Positions 5,986 through 6,767 of a DNA stretch of 6,767 nt are shown here, piece by piece. A model generated the notes under the pieces. It was not told the origin of the DNA and ran no database searches. It was given only the letters and a program-made list of their open reading frames with translations. The stretch's first letter is position 1. Each line of letters begins with the position of its first letter. The stretch comes from Acidobacteriota bacterium (lineage in GTDB: Bacteria; Acidobacteriota; Terriglobia; Acidiferrales; UBA7541), in NCBI GenBank assembly GCA_003224195.1, contig QHYP01000122.1:1-6767 (forward strand), given 5' to 3'. A program made the position numbers and the translations under genes.

Positions 5986-6767
5986 ATGAATCCCATCCTG
6001 GTAACGGGTGGCGCTGGGTACGTAGGCTCCGTCTGCTGTGCCCAACTTTTGTCGAGAGGATTCTCGGTCGAAGTGGTGGATGACTTATCGGCCGGGCACG
6101 CCGACGCCGTTCCCCAGCCAGCGGTCGTCCACCGATTGGATGTGGGCGACCGCGACGCGCTCGAAAGCTTGCTCGCCTACAAGAAGTTTGATGTGGTGTT
6201 CCACTTTGCCGCAAAGGCGCTGATTTCCCAGTCGGTGATCAATCCTGGCCCTTTTTTCGATGCCAACGTCGCTTCCGGCGTGGTGATGCTGGAAACTCTT
6301 CGGAGACACGGCATCCGCAAGTTCGTTTTTTCCTCTTCGGCTGCCGTGTACGGATCGCCAGAAGAAGTTCCGACCCCTGAAGACCACGTTAAAGAGCCAG
6401 TGAACGCGTACGGCGAAAGCAAGCTCATCTTTGAGCAAATTTTGAAATGGTACGCCGCGTCCTATGGCTGGAGCGTGGTTGTATTCCGCTACTTTAATGC
6501 CTGTGGGGGCGAGCGACTTTGGGGCGAACGACACGATCCCGAAACGCACATCATTCCCTTGCTGCTACAAACCGCTTCGGGCAGGAGGGAATATTTTGAA
6601 ATCTACGGGACGAATTATCCAACGCCCGACGGAACCTGCCTGCGCGATTACGTGCACGTTCTGGACATTGCGGAGGCGCACATACTTGCCTTGCAGAAGA
6701 TGGAGTTGCCAGGATTCCATGCCTACAACATCGGCACCGGCAGGAGCCATTCAGTAAGAGAAGTCTG
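5986..6767 (+). CDS. galE: UDP-glucose 4-epimerase, N-terminal 260 residues
   Basis: This enzyme interconverts UDP-glucose and UDP-galactose with tightly bound NAD and would feed the adjacent sugar transferase and the glycosyltransferases. The frame runs open off the window end, so about 70-80 C-terminal residues are missing if it has the usual length of 330-340. The extended-SDR NAD fold begins with TGGAGYVGS (7-15). VDDLSAGH (31-38) follows at the end of the second strand, then LDVGDRDAL (51-59) and HFAAK (73-77). The catalytic triad is Ser118 in FSSSAAVYG, Tyr142 and Lys146 in AYGESK. Downstream are RYFNACGG (168-175), HDPETHIIPLLL (183-194), the GalE-typical YPTPDGTCLRDYVHVLDIAEAH (211-232, with a Cys in TC) and YNIGTGRSHSV (247-257). 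The residue that sets specificity for N-acetylated substrates lies beyond the window, so UDP-GlcNAc or pentose epimerisation cannot be excluded. Confidence 0.95.
   Translation, partial: MNPILVTGGAGYVGSVCCAQLLSRGFSVEVVDDLSAGHADAVPQPAVVHRLDVGDRDALESLLAYKKFDVVFHFAAKALISQSVINPGPFFDANVASGVVMLETLRRHGIRKFVFSSSAAVYGSPEEVPTPEDHVKEPVNAYGESKLIFEQILKWYAASYGWSVVVFRYFNACGGERLWGERHDPETHIIPLLLQTASGRREYFEIYGTNYPTPDGTCLRDYVHVLDIAEAHILALQKMELPGFHAYNIGTGRSHSVREV

Noticed and set aside
6085..6549. Long minus-strand frame of 154 codons opposite galE, and a similar 144-codon frame at 5611-6045.
   Set aside because: Both lie antisense to strongly conserved genes, have no family motifs, and are typical by-products of GC-rich codon usage.

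Overview
This window is a plus-strand segment of an exopolysaccharide or O-antigen-type cell-surface polysaccharide locus. It holds seven genes in one direction, and the first and last are cut by the window edges. No RNA genes, insertion sequences, integrases, CRISPR repeats or phage genes are visible. Moderate-to-high GC, GTG and other non-ATG start candidates, and the protein styles suggest a Gram-negative-type environmental bacterium. Acidobacteriota is my best guess, but it rests on general resemblance and not on a marker gene.

Layout: (1) the 3' end of an AsnB-type glutamine-dependent asparagine synthetase (1-447); (2) a GT4/GT-B glycosyltransferase (about 500-1732); (3) a polytopic O-antigen ligase/polymerase-type protein of the Wzy_C/WaaL superfamily (about 1762-3138); (4) a membrane-anchored GT2 glycosyltransferase (3144-4376); (5) a 176-bp gap with a strong imperfect hairpin; (6) a GmhA-like SIS-domain phosphosugar isomerase (4553-5272); (7) a short polyprenyl-phosphate hexose-1-phosphate transferase (5317-5985); (8) the first 260 codons of galE, UDP-glucose 4-epimerase (5986 to the window end).

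Together these genes cover several steps of lipid-linked polysaccharide synthesis. GalE supplies UDP-galactose (or a related epimer). The sugar transferase loads the first sugar phosphate onto undecaprenyl phosphate. The GT2 and GT4 enzymes extend the repeat unit, and the Wzy_C protein polymerises or ligates it outside the inner membrane. The SIS protein suggests a heptose-type precursor. The AsnB-like protein may amidate a sugar or a peptide; such genes are frequent in exosortase-associated EPS loci, although no exosortase lies in this window.

Genes 1-4 are tightly packed (52 bp between asnB and the GT4 start, overlap or near-overlap at the next junction, then 5 bp) and probably co-transcribed. 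The 176-bp gap before the SIS gene is the only plausible place for a new promoter or an attenuation element. The most unusual sequence observation is a seven-C run at the end of the SIS gene: a one-base change or a ribosomal slip there would fuse or overlap it with the following sugar transferase. I found no clear evidence of a wholly new system.
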